Source: Lancefieldella parvula DSM 20469
GTDB lineage: Bacteria; Actinomycetota; Coriobacteriia; Coriobacteriales; Atopobiaceae
Assembly (NCBI RefSeq): GCF_000024225.1
Contig: NC_013203.1
Span: forward strand, 620,001-684,000
Length of the DNA: 64,000 nt
Direction of reading: 5' to 3'
Shown: piece after piece, positions 30,425-38,871 of the stretch
Layout: each line of letters opens with the position of its first letter
Position numbering within the stretch: the stretch's first letter is position 1
Notes under the pieces: generated by a model
Database searches by the model: none
Seen by the model: only the letters and a program-made list of their open reading frames with translations
What the model was told of the DNA's origin: nothing
Program-made: the position numbers and the translations under genes

Positions 30425-31589
30425 GCTTACTCGATACAGAAAAGAACTTGATTCAGCCGCAGATGATGCGGCTGAATTTATGTATGACTATTACGATGCG
30501 CTGAGAGCTGCTAACCCAAACTCTTCGGTTGCAGAGCTTCGCAACATGGCCATTAAGTCAATCAAACAAGCTCTCAATGCGTTCTCGCCTCAAGCGGGAG
30601 AGCTGGCAGGAGAGCTTTTTGATGAGATAGTCAGAGCAGAAGGTGTTAAGGCAAAGTTTCGCTATCAACAAACTATTGAGTGTGGTTTAGTTGAGAAAAA
30701 AGTTCACTACCTTGCGAAAGATTTAGTTGACGGTAACAACCAGAAGTTTATCGACGCCTGCACTGCACTTACTCGTTTTTATGTTAAGCGTGAAGCGAAC
30801 ATCAATATGCATAGAAGCGCGCTTAGGTCAAAAATTTGGTGGGCGAGAGTTCCATCTGGCGCGGAAACCTGTGGTTTTTGTTTCATGCTTTCAACACGTG
30901 GTTTTGATTATGAATCTGAGTTTAGCGCAGGCGGAGCTGGTCATAAGTTTCATCTGCATTGCGATTGCATAATCGTTCCAGGCACAAAGAAAACCACCAT
31001 CGAAGGATATGATCCTGATGAGATGTACGCTCGCTGGGTTGAGTGTGCTAATACAGTTGGTCTTGAGCCTATTTGGAAGAATCGCTCAGCGATTATTGCT
31101 GAATGTGAGACACGAGATTTTAGGTGGCTAAATAGTGGCACAAAGCCAGATATCCACTATATTGAGAATTATGGAGAGAAAAACGAGGTAGTTAGGGATT
31201 ATAAATTTGCACGAAATAAAGTGGCTTCCCATGAGTACGTAACTGCTCAAAGAATGAGACAGCTTGGGCTTACAGTGGATTTTATCAAGGACCATTATTC
31301 AGTGGATTTACCTGATGGGTCACGGGTTATAGTCGGCAGGTGTGATATGACAAACGGGTATGAATTAAAAGCACCAAGAGAGTCTATCTCAGCAAAAAAT
31401 CTAGTTAGCAACTCTATTGAAAATTCAAGAAACAAAGAAGGTATAAAAAGACTCATTATTGATGTGACTGATAACCCACACGTGTCTATTAATGAAGTCA
31501 TTCCAATAGCTGTTGATTATTGTAATAAGCACAAAGTGAAATTTACAGTATCAGTACTCGAAGGAAGTACGTTAAAAAATGCTAATTAA
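30405..31589 (+). CDS. MuF-type minor head protein with possible C-terminal toxin domain
   Basis: A 394-residue protein. Residues 1-195 are a minor capsid protein: helical N-terminus, then AETCGFC (about 154-159) and HLHCDCII (184-190), a metal-binding pair typical of MuF/minor capsid 2 proteins. Residues about 196-270 are a linker. Residues about 275-394 are not needed for capsids and look like a CdiA-type or PD-(D/E)xK nuclease tail: Asp301 in SVDLPDG, Asp314 with E320-L-K322 in DMTNGYELKAP, a helix with NLVSNSIENSRNK, and the strand KRLIIDVTDNP. MuF-toxin fusions are known in temperate phages. No immunity gene is evident. A terminator follows at once. Confidence 0.75.
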   Translation: MRVNKDRLTRYRKELDSAADDAAEFMYDYYDALRAANPNSSVAELRNMAIKSIKQALNAFSPQAGELAGELFDEIVRAEGVKAKFRYQQTIECGLVEKKVHYLAKDLVDGNNQKFIDACTALTRFYVKREANINMHRSALRSKIWWARVPSGAETCGFCFMLSTRGFDYESEFSAGGAGHKFHLHCDCIIVPGTKKTTIEGYDPDEMYARWVECANTVGLEPIWKNRSAIIAECETRDFRWLNSGTKPDIHYIENYGEKNEVVRDYKFARNKVASHEYVTAQRMRQLGLTVDFIKDHYSVDLPDGSRVIVGRCDMTNGYELKAPRESISAKNLVSNSIENSRNKEGIKRLIIDVTDNPHVSINEVIPIAVDYCNKHKVKFTVSVLEGSTLKNAN

Positions 31590-31632
31590 AAACTCGCTTA
31601 ATCCATATCAAATAGAATAAGCGAGTTTTCTT
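31590..31632 (+). terminator. Terminator after the MuF gene
   Basis: AAAACTCGCTT / AAGCGAGTTTT perfect 11-bp stem around a 19-base loop, starting directly after the MuF stop. A strong terminator in the middle of the late operon. Confidence 0.8.
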
Positions 31633-31661
31633 AGTTCAATTATACCCAATTTTATTGATTT

Positions 31662-31784
31662 AAGCCGCTGAAAAGTGGCTTTTTTCATATACGCAGCCGT
31701 TGCGGTAAAGCGGTATTTACCTCGTGACAAGGGAAATGTCACTCGTACACATCCGAGCGGATGGAATCTGTTGAAAGGAAAGAA
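31662..31784 (+). promoter_or_regulatory. Structured leader of the scaffold/capsid genes
   Basis: A second hairpin with T6 (AGCCGC/GTGGCT, 31662-31688) is followed by a leader with GTGAC/GTCAC around 31724-31742 and the perfect CATCCG-AG-CGGATG stem around 31750-31763, then the AAAGGAAAG ribosome binding site. A new transcript, or controlled read-through, must supply the capsid genes. Similar leaders are recalled upstream of scaffold genes in other Gram-positive siphophages. Confidence 0.5.
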
Positions 31785-32237
31785 ATGGATTTGAAGGAAC
31801 CTGTAACCACTCAAGAGCAGCTCGACAAGATCGTAAAAGACAGGCTAGAAAGAGAGCGTGAAAAAGTACGCTCTGAGTTCTCTGATTATGAGGACTTGAA
31901 AGCCAGGTCTTTGAAGCTTGATGAGCTCGAAAAGAATGGCTCCGAGGAGCTTAAAAAGGCGCTCGCTGAGGTTGACAACCTTAAAGGTGAATTGCAGACA
32001 CGCGATAAGGACGCTGAATTGCAGAAGATGCGCAAGCAAGTCGCTAAAGACACAGGGGTACCAGAGGACCTCATTCAAGGCGCAGATGAAGAGAGCATGA
32101 AAACGTTTGCAGAAGCAGTAGCTGCGTTCGCCAAAAAGCCTTCTGCTCCAATTATTCCTGAATCAGGTAAACACACACAAGCTGGAGAAACTTCAGCACA
32201 GAAATTTGGGCAATTTATGTCTGAAACATTTAACTAA
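31785..32237 (+). CDS. Capsid scaffolding protein (DUF4355-like)
   Basis: A 150-residue, highly charged coiled-coil protein (KIVKDRLEREREKVRSEF, then DELEKNGSEELKKALAEVDN) ending in a Gly/Ser-poor tail with KFGQFMSETF. This is the typical pattern of GPO/DUF4355 scaffolds that guide HK97-fold capsid assembly. ATG at 31785 with a good AAAGGAAAG site. It is directly upstream of the major capsid gene. Confidence 0.85.
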   Translation: MDLKEPVTTQEQLDKIVKDRLEREREKVRSEFSDYEDLKARSLKLDELEKNGSEELKKALAEVDNLKGELQTRDKDAELQKMRKQVAKDTGVPEDLIQGADEESMKTFAEAVAAFAKKPSAPIIPESGKHTQAGETSAQKFGQFMSETFN

Positions 32238-32252
32238 TCGAAAGGATTCAAT

Positions 32253-33137
32253 ATGGCAAACGGTATTTTAACTACTTCTGCAACGCTCCCAGGAGACCTC
32301 TCTTCAGAGATTTTTGCAAATGTCCAGGAGCAGTCTGCTGTTATGCAGCTTGCAACTCCAATTGAGCTTCCTGGACGAGGCATGACAGTTCCAGTTGTAA
32401 CTGGTGACCCAGAGGCATCTTTTGTCAATGAGGGCGAAGAGATTAAAGTCTCTAATTCCACTCTCGCAGTTAAGGAAATGAAGCCTTATAAGCTCTCTGT
32501 TATTGAGCTCTTCTCTAATGAGTTCAAGGACAATTATGAGGCTATCTTCGCAGAGCTTCAGAACCGTCTTCCAGGTGCTATTGGTCGTAAAGTTGACTCC
32601 ACTATCCTCTATGGCACTACTCCAGGCACTGGCTTTGATACTCTTGCAGATACTGATTCAGTAGACCTTTCTGCTAAGGCTTACGACGGCTTTGTAGATG
32701 CACTTGAGAAAGTAGCAACAGCCAACGGCGATCTTAACGGTTGGATTTTGTCCCCTAAGGCACGCACTCTGCTCCTTAAGGCAAAAGACAACCAACAGCG
32801 TCCTCTCTTTATTACTAACCCTGCTGTAGAGGGTAAGGATGGCGGTTCTTCTGTTCTCGCTATTCCATCTCTCTTCTCTCGTGCGGCTTACCAGGCAAAG
32901 AACCAGGGTAAGACACCTGAGCTTGTCGGTGCTGGTGGAGACTGGACTGGTGCTCGTTTTGGTCTTGTCAAAGACATTACTGTTTCTTTGGCTGATCAGG
33001 CGACTATCAATGCTGGTGGTACTCAGATGAACCTCTATCAGCGTGATATGTTTGCTCTGAAGTGCACCTTTATGTTTGGCTTTGTCGTACGTGATAAAAA
33101 GCAATTCGTCCGTCTTGCAAACGGTACAGCTGCTTAA
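32253..33137 (+). CDS. Major capsid protein (HK97 fold)
   Basis: A 294-residue HK97-fold capsid protein. Features include the N-terminal arm (SSEIFANVQEQSAVMQLATP), the E-loop/P-domain region (VPVVTGDPEASFVNEGEE), the spine helix (EAIFAELQNRLPGAIGRKVD) and the C-terminal VRDKKQFVRL segment common to this family. There is no obvious N-terminal delta domain, in agreement with a separate scaffold. Confidence 0.92.
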   Translation: MANGILTTSATLPGDLSSEIFANVQEQSAVMQLATPIELPGRGMTVPVVTGDPEASFVNEGEEIKVSNSTLAVKEMKPYKLSVIELFSNEFKDNYEAIFAELQNRLPGAIGRKVDSTILYGTTPGTGFDTLADTDSVDLSAKAYDGFVDALEKVATANGDLNGWILSPKARTLLLKAKDNQQRPLFITNPAVEGKDGGSSVLAIPSLFSRAAYQAKNQGKTPELVGAGGDWTGARFGLVKDITVSLADQATINAGGTQMNLYQRDMFALKCTFMFGFVVRDKKQFVRLANGTAA

Positions 33138-33152
33138 GCATAGGAGGCTTAT

Positions 33153-33572
33153 ATGGCAGAGACACAAACCTTTGCCACTAAGGCAGACTATGAGGATCGC
33201 TATGGGTCTGGTGCTCCAGAGAGGGTTGAGGTTCTTTTGCAAGATGCCTCAGCCCTCTTGCGCTCTAATTTCATTGCATACCACCAGACAGCTTATAAGG
33301 CGGGTCTAAACCCTCGCTTTGATGAAAATGTCTGTGCTGTTACTTGCGCCATTGTTGCTCGAGCTATAAATGTTCCTTCTGGTTTTGAGGGAGCTTCTCA
33401 GTACAGCCAACAAGCTGGTGTTTATCAATCAACGCTTACCTTTGCTAACCCAACCGCTGACCTCTACATTACACGCTCAGAGCGAGCTCGACTTGGTCTA
33501 AGTGGTATCCGTATTGGTTCAATTCAGCCTATGGGTAAGCAGGAGCACGAGGTGGCAGATGGCTCTTATTAA
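33153..33572 (+). CDS. Head-tail connector / adaptor protein
   Basis: A 139-residue protein following the capsid gene: KADYEDRYGSGAPERVEVLLQ then DASALLRSNF, a conserved helix pair of Gp6/gp15-like head completion proteins, and a C-terminal region ending in SGIRIGSIQPMG. It forms the ring between portal and neck. It overlaps the next gene by 14 bases. Confidence 0.75.
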   Translation: MAETQTFATKADYEDRYGSGAPERVEVLLQDASALLRSNFIAYHQTAYKAGLNPRFDENVCAVTCAIVARAINVPSGFEGASQYSQQAGVYQSTLTFANPTADLYITRSERARLGLSGIRIGSIQPMGKQEHEVADGSY

Positions 33573-33897
33573 AGGTATTCAAGTTAAGGTTATAAGAACT
33601 TCTGTAATTACCGATGACCATGGCAATGAGATTCCTGGTGTTGAAACTTATGAGCAGGTAGACAATGTGCTTCCTGCTCCTGTCTCAACCGCTGACCTCT
33701 CAGAGAGCCGTCCAAACGGTGACAAAGTGGATATGATGTTTCATTTCCCAAAGACCTATAAACGTAGTCTTAGAGGAGCGTTTATTGAGCATAGCGGCGT
33801 GCGTTTTTCAGTTATTGGAGACCCTCAACCTTATCTTGATAGCTTGACGCCTCTTGATTGGGATAGACCTGTTGAAGCGGTGGTAGTCGATGGCTAA
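33559..33897 (+). CDS. Head closure / minor capsid-like protein
   Basis: A 112-residue beta-rich protein (IKGIQVKVIRTSVITDDHG, VLPAPVSTADLSESRP, FHFPKTYKRSLRGAF). Position two after capsid and strand pattern fit a head-tail joining (stopper) protein of the SPP1 gp16 / PF05521-like type. ATG at 33559 lies inside the previous gene; next gene overlaps by eight bases. Confidence 0.7.
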   Translation: MALIKGIQVKVIRTSVITDDHGNEIPGVETYEQVDNVLPAPVSTADLSESRPNGDKVDMMFHFPKTYKRSLRGAFIEHSGVRFSVIGDPQPYLDSLTPLDWDRPVEAVVVDG

Positions 33898-34186
33898 TGA
33901 TTTTGTGGTTACTGATTTAAAGCCTGACTTGGTAGGCATCCGTGAAGTGTTACATACAGCTCCTGTAGCTGAAATGTGTCGTGAAGCGGCTCATATTTGT
34001 GCAGCAAAATGTAATGCTTTACTGCCAGAAAAATACCTTAAGCATGGTGCTCGCTTTGACGCTAAATGGGTTAATCGCGAGTACACAGCAGCTGGTCTTG
34101 TGTACTGTTCTGGTTCTGAGAATGGTAAATGGGCAGGTCGAGCAAATGCAAAACTTAATATTCTTAAGAAAGGATGTAATGGATGA
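33890..34186 (+). CDS. Neck protein (HK97 gp10-like)
   Basis: A 98-residue protein with the gp10-type order: N-terminal helix (REVLHTAPVAEMCREAAHICA) followed by AGLVYCSGSENGKWAGRANAK. HK97 gp10-like proteins sit between head closure and tail terminator. Identification is mainly by position. Overlaps the next gene by four bases. Confidence 0.65.
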   Translation: MANDFVVTDLKPDLVGIREVLHTAPVAEMCREAAHICAAKCNALLPEKYLKHGARFDAKWVNREYTAAGLVYCSGSENGKWAGRANAKLNILKKGCNG

Positions 34187-34533
34187 ATTACGACGTCCTT
34201 TCTGAGCTTACTAAGTATATAAGTCAAAAGCTCAACGTTCCCGCTTCAACAAGAGTTCCTGCTCGTGAGCCGAAAGAGTTTGTTACCGTTACACGAACTG
34301 GAGGAAGCGCGACGATTGGTTGGGATACGGCTAATCTTGCAGTGCAAGCTTGGAGTACCACAGACGCTGCTGCTTATAAGCTCGCTTTGGCAGTGAGGCT
34401 TCTTTTGTTTGAGTGTTGGCAAGAGCTTGATAAGGTTATCAAGGTTGAGATTCAAAGTATTTATGACTTCCCAGACCCGGATTCAAAGAAATATCGATAC
34501 CAATTAGACGTGTATGTGACTACACGTCTTTAG
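34183..34533 (+). CDS. Tail terminator protein
   Basis: A 116-residue alpha/beta protein (SELTKYISQKLNVPASTRVP, PKEFVTVTRTGG, VQAWSTTDAAAYKLALAVR) with the strand-helix-strand plan of tail terminator proteins (DUF3168 / gpU-like), which cap the tail tube. Order and size fit; sequence similarity is weak. Confidence 0.7.
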   Translation: MNYDVLSELTKYISQKLNVPASTRVPAREPKEFVTVTRTGGSATIGWDTANLAVQAWSTTDAAAYKLALAVRLLLFECWQELDKVIKVEIQSIYDFPDPDSKKYRYQLDVYVTTRL

Positions 34534-34541
34534 GAGGAATT

Positions 34542-35183
34542 ATGGCTGATACAAATGCTATTTATAATTCAAACTACGTTGGCGCTGCAAAAGGCCGCCC
34601 TGGTGGCTATGCAGCTGTAGTTGATGCAAGTGTTGACATTAAATCTCTTCTTGATGTCAAGAAAACCATTAAGGATTTGATTGCTGCTAATCCTGGCAAG
34701 ATTAAGTCTTTAGGCTATATCTCAGAAGACGGCGTTGAGTTCTCTCTCGACCTCTCTTCAGAGGATAAGAACGACTGGGGCGGAAATGCCATTAGCTCCT
34801 CAATTTCAAAGTATTCAGAGGCAGCAAAGGTTACATTCCTTGAGTCTGCTGAGACTGTTTTGAGGGTTATTTACGGTGATGACAACGTCAAGGTTGAGAC
34901 AGACGGTTCTATTACCGTTCGTCATAATCCACGCTTTACCGCTCCTCGCATCTACATTTTTGACGCTGTCATTAATGAGACTACGGTAAAGCGTTCAATT
35001 ATTCCTATTGGACGCATTTTTGAGCGCGATACCGTAAAGCAGAACAGCTCTGACTTCCTTGGATACACTCCAACTATTAAGTGCATGCCAGCTGAAGTCT
35101 TTGACGGTGATACCTACCGCGATGTCTTCTATGACACTACTAAGGCTGCTGTAACTCCTGCAGCACCAAGTCAACAGCACTAA
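34542..35183 (+). CDS. Major tail protein
   Basis: A 213-residue tail tube protein. It begins with YVGAAKGRPGGYAAVV and contains SLGYISEDGVEFSLDLSSED, then a strand-rich core and RIYIFDAVINETTVKRSIIP. The Ala/Pro-rich C-terminus (AAVTPAAPSQQ) is unstructured. It is the usual gene after the tail terminator in Gram-positive siphophages. Confidence 0.85.
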   Translation: MADTNAIYNSNYVGAAKGRPGGYAAVVDASVDIKSLLDVKKTIKDLIAANPGKIKSLGYISEDGVEFSLDLSSEDKNDWGGNAISSSISKYSEAAKVTFLESAETVLRVIYGDDNVKVETDGSITVRHNPRFTAPRIYIFDAVINETTVKRSIIPIGRIFERDTVKQNSSDFLGYTPTIKCMPAEVFDGDTYRDVFYDTTKAAVTPAAPSQQH

Positions 35184-35205
35184 TTAGGTCTTGAAAGGAT
35201 TCAAT

Positions 35206-35607
35206 ATGGATGTATCTAATATGTCTGCTGAACAGCTTAGAGAGCTGGCTGAACAAAAGGAAAAATCACGTGCAAATCTTGAGGCGAAGTATCTTGACTT
35301 TGTTCCTGGAAAAATAGAACGCGCTCCTTATGAACGTGTAATTGAATTTGAGGATGAAGAGTATGTCGTTGATATGCGTCGTACTAAGTCTCGTGAGTTT
35401 ATGCGCCACATGGCTCGTGTTAGTGACGCAGAGCAAAATAGCCCAGAAGCACTTTCTCCTGTACTTGCTCTCTACGACTATCTTTTTGGTGGTGATTGTG
35501 ACAATCATGTTGTTGATGTTGTAACTAAAAAGCTTGGTTACGATGACGCAGAAGAGATCTTGCGTATTGAGTCCGCTTTATTGGAGAAACTTGACGCAAA
35601 AAACTAG
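35206..35607 (+). CDS. Tail assembly chaperone, zero-frame product (gpG-like)
   Basis: A 133-residue helical protein ending in EEILRIESALLEKLDAKN. ATG at 35206 has GAAAGGA six to seven bases upstream. It binds the tape measure during tail assembly. Its last codons contain a slippery heptamer that permits synthesis of a longer form (see next entry). This G/GT arrangement is conserved across long-tailed phages. Confidence 0.88.
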   Translation: MDVSNMSAEQLRELAEQKEKSRANLEAKYLDFVPGKIERAPYERVIEFEDEEYVVDMRRTKSREFMRHMARVSDAEQNSPEALSPVLALYDYLFGGDCDNHVVDVVTKKLGYDDAEEILRIESALLEKLDAKN

Positions 35608-35981
35608 CACCGCTTGCCCCCATTCTTTGTGATGACGAAAAGAGGGGCAAGCTAGAGGCTGATTTCCAACAGTACTATCAACTTAAGGTACAGACGCTCA
35701 TTGATTCTTACGAGTTTGAGCGTCTGTATTTCTTAGTCATGAACCTTCCTAGAGGTTCAAGGACAGTTCGTGATACAGATCCAAGAAACGACTGGTCTAA
35801 TAGCGATTATTTACTTGCTTTGGCAGTCGACAATCTCTCATATCTAAGGTATGAGCAAGCTGGTGGCAAAGGAAGAAAGCCTGACGCAGTTAAGCGTCCA
35901 GAACCTAAGACAGAAGTACATAAAAAGCACCTCAATGTCTCTGAAAAGCGCATTGAGGAGCTTTTATTTAATTCACGTTAG
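35206..35981 (+). CDS. Tail assembly chaperone, -1 frameshift product (gpGT-like)
   Basis: The sequence GC AAAAAAC TAG ends the first frame; A-AAA-AAC (35598-35604) is in the exact X-XXY-YYZ register. A -1 slip moves into a frame open without stops from 35604 to 35981, reading LAPLAPILCDDEKRGKLEAD and on through RGSRTVRDTDPRNDWSNSDY to EELLFNSR. The fusion is about 258 residues. The downstream part has its own internal Met (35739) but no binding site, which supports frameshifting. A small fraction of ribosomes is expected to make it. Confidence 0.85.
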
Positions 35982-35991
35982 GAGGTGAGAA

Positions 35992-38871
35992 ATGGCTGGA
36001 ACAGTAGTAAGAGGCTCTGTTCTGCTTACTCCTAAGTTCGACAACCTCGGAGCTAATGTAAAGCGTGCTTTAGGTAGTGGCTATAAGTCAGCGGTATCTG
36101 TGCATACAAATGCTGGACGGCAAGCGGCGCAAAACTATGCAGGCGGCTTTGGTGGTGCAACCGGAGCCATTATGGGAGTCGTTTCGAGCATTACTACACG
36201 CGCCCTAGATGCTATTTCTGGCTCAATTGCATCAGCAGTAAATCGTGTAGATACGATTGCAAACTTTCCAAAAATTATGTCATCTATTGGCTACTCAGCT
36301 GATGATGCGCGAGCAACTATTCAGCGTCTTTCAGACGGTATTGATGGACTTCCGACATCTCTTGATGCCATTGTTGGCTCTGTACAGAAGATTGCTCCTG
36401 TATCTGGCTCGCTTGCTACGGCAACAGATGTTGCTTTGGCATTTAACAACGCTCTTTTGGCTGGTGGCAAGAGTCAAGAGGTAATGAATTCTGCTTTTGA
36501 GCAGTATTCTCAGATGCTTTCAACTGGCAGAGTTGACATGCAGTCATGGAAGATTCTCGCGCAAGCCATGCCAGGACAGCTGAATCAAATTGCCAAAGCT
36601 CTATTAGGCGCTAATGCAAATCAAGCAGACCTCTACAAGGCTATGCAAAGCGGCACAATTACATTTGACCAATTCAACGCTGCAATTGTAAGCCTTAACA
36701 ATGAGGGTCTTCCTGGGTATGCCTCATTTGCGGAACAAGCAAAAATCTCAACAGAATCAATTGGCACTGCCTGGACAAATGTACAGAACCGCATTAATAA
36801 GGCAGTTGCAAAAATCATTGATCACATTGGTCAAGCTAACATTGCCGGCGCAATCAACAACTTCTCAAGTAGTTTTTCTGGCATCGCTGATACGATAATT
36901 ACCTATCTTGATCCTGTCATTTCCACTGTTGGTTCGTTTATGAACCAGCTTCAAAATAACGGGGCAATCACATCGTTTGGCAATACTTTAAATGCTCTAA
37001 AAGACGTATTTGATAGCACTATCGGACTTATTGGCGACCTCGTAACAACGTTTACTGGTCTCGATAACTCAGAGAATGCTTCACGTAGCGCAGCAGATTT
37101 GCTTAAGGCCGCTGTTGATGGTGTTAAATCTGCCATAGAGTTTGCACGAGACGCAGTTCAAGGCTTAAGAGACAATCTTACGGTTGTGGCGCCTGTCATC
37201 GTTGCTGTAGCCACCGCCTTGATTGCTTATGAGACGATTAAAGCGGTACGCTCAATAGCAGATGACTTTGGACTTTTAAAAAGTGCTGCTTCACTTGCCT
37301 TTGATGCTATCAAGGGCGGAGAAGGCGCCCTATCAACGCTTTCTATTTTTGGTGAACTTGCCGGCGAAGGCGGAGTACTTGCAAGTATCTTCGGAACGAT
37401 TTCAACAGCTATTAGTGGTGTTGGAACAAGCCTTCTTGCACTCGTAGGATCTATCCCTGTTATTGGTTGGATTGTTATTGCAATTACCGCGGTTGTTGCG
37501 GTTATAACGTGGCTTTGGAATACAAATGAGGACTTCAGAAACGCTGTAATCAACATCTGGAACACTATTTGTAGTGCTGTTAGTGGTGCTGTAAGTGCTA
37601 TTGGAGAGTTCTTAGGTGGTGTTTTAGGCGGCATTGTTGAGGGAGCTAAGGCTGTTTGGAGCGGTCTTTCTGGTGCCGTTATAAGTGCCTGGGATGGCAT
37701 AGTTACTTTCTTTACTGTCGACTTACCTAATACGTTTAATCAGTTTGTGTCATTTTTATCTGGTATTCCTGCTGCAATCGGAGCATTTTTTGAGGCATTG
37801 CCAGGACGTATTTTGTATGGATTGACGTTTGCGATTGTTTTTGTTGTTGCGTTTTTTGCGAGTGTCGGCGCCAAGATTAGTGAATTTGGAGCAACTGTTA
37901 TTCAGCGGCTTATTTCATTCTTTACCGTTGATATTCCAAACGCAATTTTAAGCTTTGTACAGTCTGTTACAACGTTTTTTACGGTCGATGTACCTAATGC
38001 CTTTAATCAATTTGTGACATTTGTGCAAGAGTTACCTGGAAGAATTCAAGAAGCACTCGCCGAAATGCTCGTTAATGTTGTCTTATGGGCGCTCGACGTG
38101 TATACGCAAGCTTGTGAGGCTGGCTCTAATTTCTTAAGTGGTGTTAGTCAATTCTTCTCGCAACTACCAGGTCAGATTTGGTCGTGGCTTATGGGAGCTA
38201 TAGCGTCTGTTTCAAGCTTTGTCTCAAATATTGCTTCACAGGCGGTATCAGCTGGTAATGGCTTTTTAAATGGAATCTCTAGTGGCTTTAATTCAGCAAT
38301 AAGCTTTATCAGTAGTATTCCAGGACAAATTACTAGCTTTTTTGCTGGCTGTGGAAGCTGGCTTATTAACTCTGGTCGTGCACTTCTAGATGGTTTTGCA
38401 CAAGGTATTAGAAACGCTGTAAGTACTGTTACAAACGCTGCGTCCGATGCACTTAGTGCCGTTCGTAAGCTTTTTCCATTCTCGCCTGCGAAGAAGGGAC
38501 CATTCTCAGGTCATGGCTACACGACATATTCTGGTCGTGCTCTTATGCGTGACTTCGCAAAGGGAATCAAGGGAAGTTCATCGCTTGCTGAGACAGAGGC
38601 AATGAGTGCACTGTCAAGTGTGCATGACGTCTTTAACAACGCTCGTCCTTTGAGCTTTTCAGCAGTTGCTGACGCTAATACAAACGGTATTTATCGTGCG
38701 GCTTTTGAGCTTGACTCAAGGCAGCAACGTGCTAATGCAACAACACTTGCAGACATCTATGACTTTATGCGCAACGGTGAGCTTGGACAGGTTATTGATG
38801 AGAATTCTAATAACATCGGTGACCGAGACTTTGCGAGAGCGGTTCAAAAGGCGGTGAGAACAAATGCATAA
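35992..38871 (+). CDS. Tape measure protein
   Basis: A 959-residue tail length determinant. N-terminal region with RGSVLLTPKFDNLGANVKRAL, then the conserved tape measure domain (about 85-280: FPKIMSSIGYSADDARATIQ, QYSQMLSTGRVDMQSWKILAQ, MPGQLNQIAKALLG). The middle has repeated hydrophobic segments with FFTVDxPNxFNQFVxF, found three times between about residues 575 and 685, and the C-terminus has RKLFPFSPAKKGPFS. Length implies a tail of roughly 140 nm, using about 0.15 nm per residue. The final bases overlap the Dit gene. Confidence 0.93.
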   Translation: MAGTVVRGSVLLTPKFDNLGANVKRALGSGYKSAVSVHTNAGRQAAQNYAGGFGGATGAIMGVVSSITTRALDAISGSIASAVNRVDTIANFPKIMSSIGYSADDARATIQRLSDGIDGLPTSLDAIVGSVQKIAPVSGSLATATDVALAFNNALLAGGKSQEVMNSAFEQYSQMLSTGRVDMQSWKILAQAMPGQLNQIAKALLGANANQADLYKAMQSGTITFDQFNAAIVSLNNEGLPGYASFAEQAKISTESIGTAWTNVQNRINKAVAKIIDHIGQANIAGAINNFSSSFSGIADTIITYLDPVISTVGSFMNQLQNNGAITSFGNTLNALKDVFDSTIGLIGDLVTTFTGLDNSENASRSAADLLKAAVDGVKSAIEFARDAVQGLRDNLTVVAPVIVAVATALIAYETIKAVRSIADDFGLLKSAASLAFDAIKGGEGALSTLSIFGELAGEGGVLASIFGTISTAISGVGTSLLALVGSIPVIGWIVIAITAVVAVITWLWNTNEDFRNAVINIWNTICSAVSGAVSAIGEFLGGVLGGIVEGAKAVWSGLSGAVISAWDGIVTFFTVDLPNTFNQFVSFLSGIPAAIGAFFEALPGRILYGLTFAIVFVVAFFASVGAKISEFGATVIQRLISFFTVDIPNAILSFVQSVTTFFTVDVPNAFNQFVTFVQELPGRIQEALAEMLVNVVLWALDVYTQACEAGSNFLSGVSQFFSQLPGQIWSWLMGAIASVSSFVSNIASQAVSAGNGFLNGISSGFNSAISFISSIPGQITSFFAGCGSWLINSGRALLDGFAQGIRNAVSTVTNAASDALSAVRKLFPFSPAKKGPFSGHGYTTYSGRALMRDFAKGIKGSSSLAETEAMSALSSVHDVFNNARPLSFSAVADANTNGIYRAAFELDSRQQRANATTLADIYDFMRNGELGQVIDENSNNIGDRDFARAVQKAVRTNA

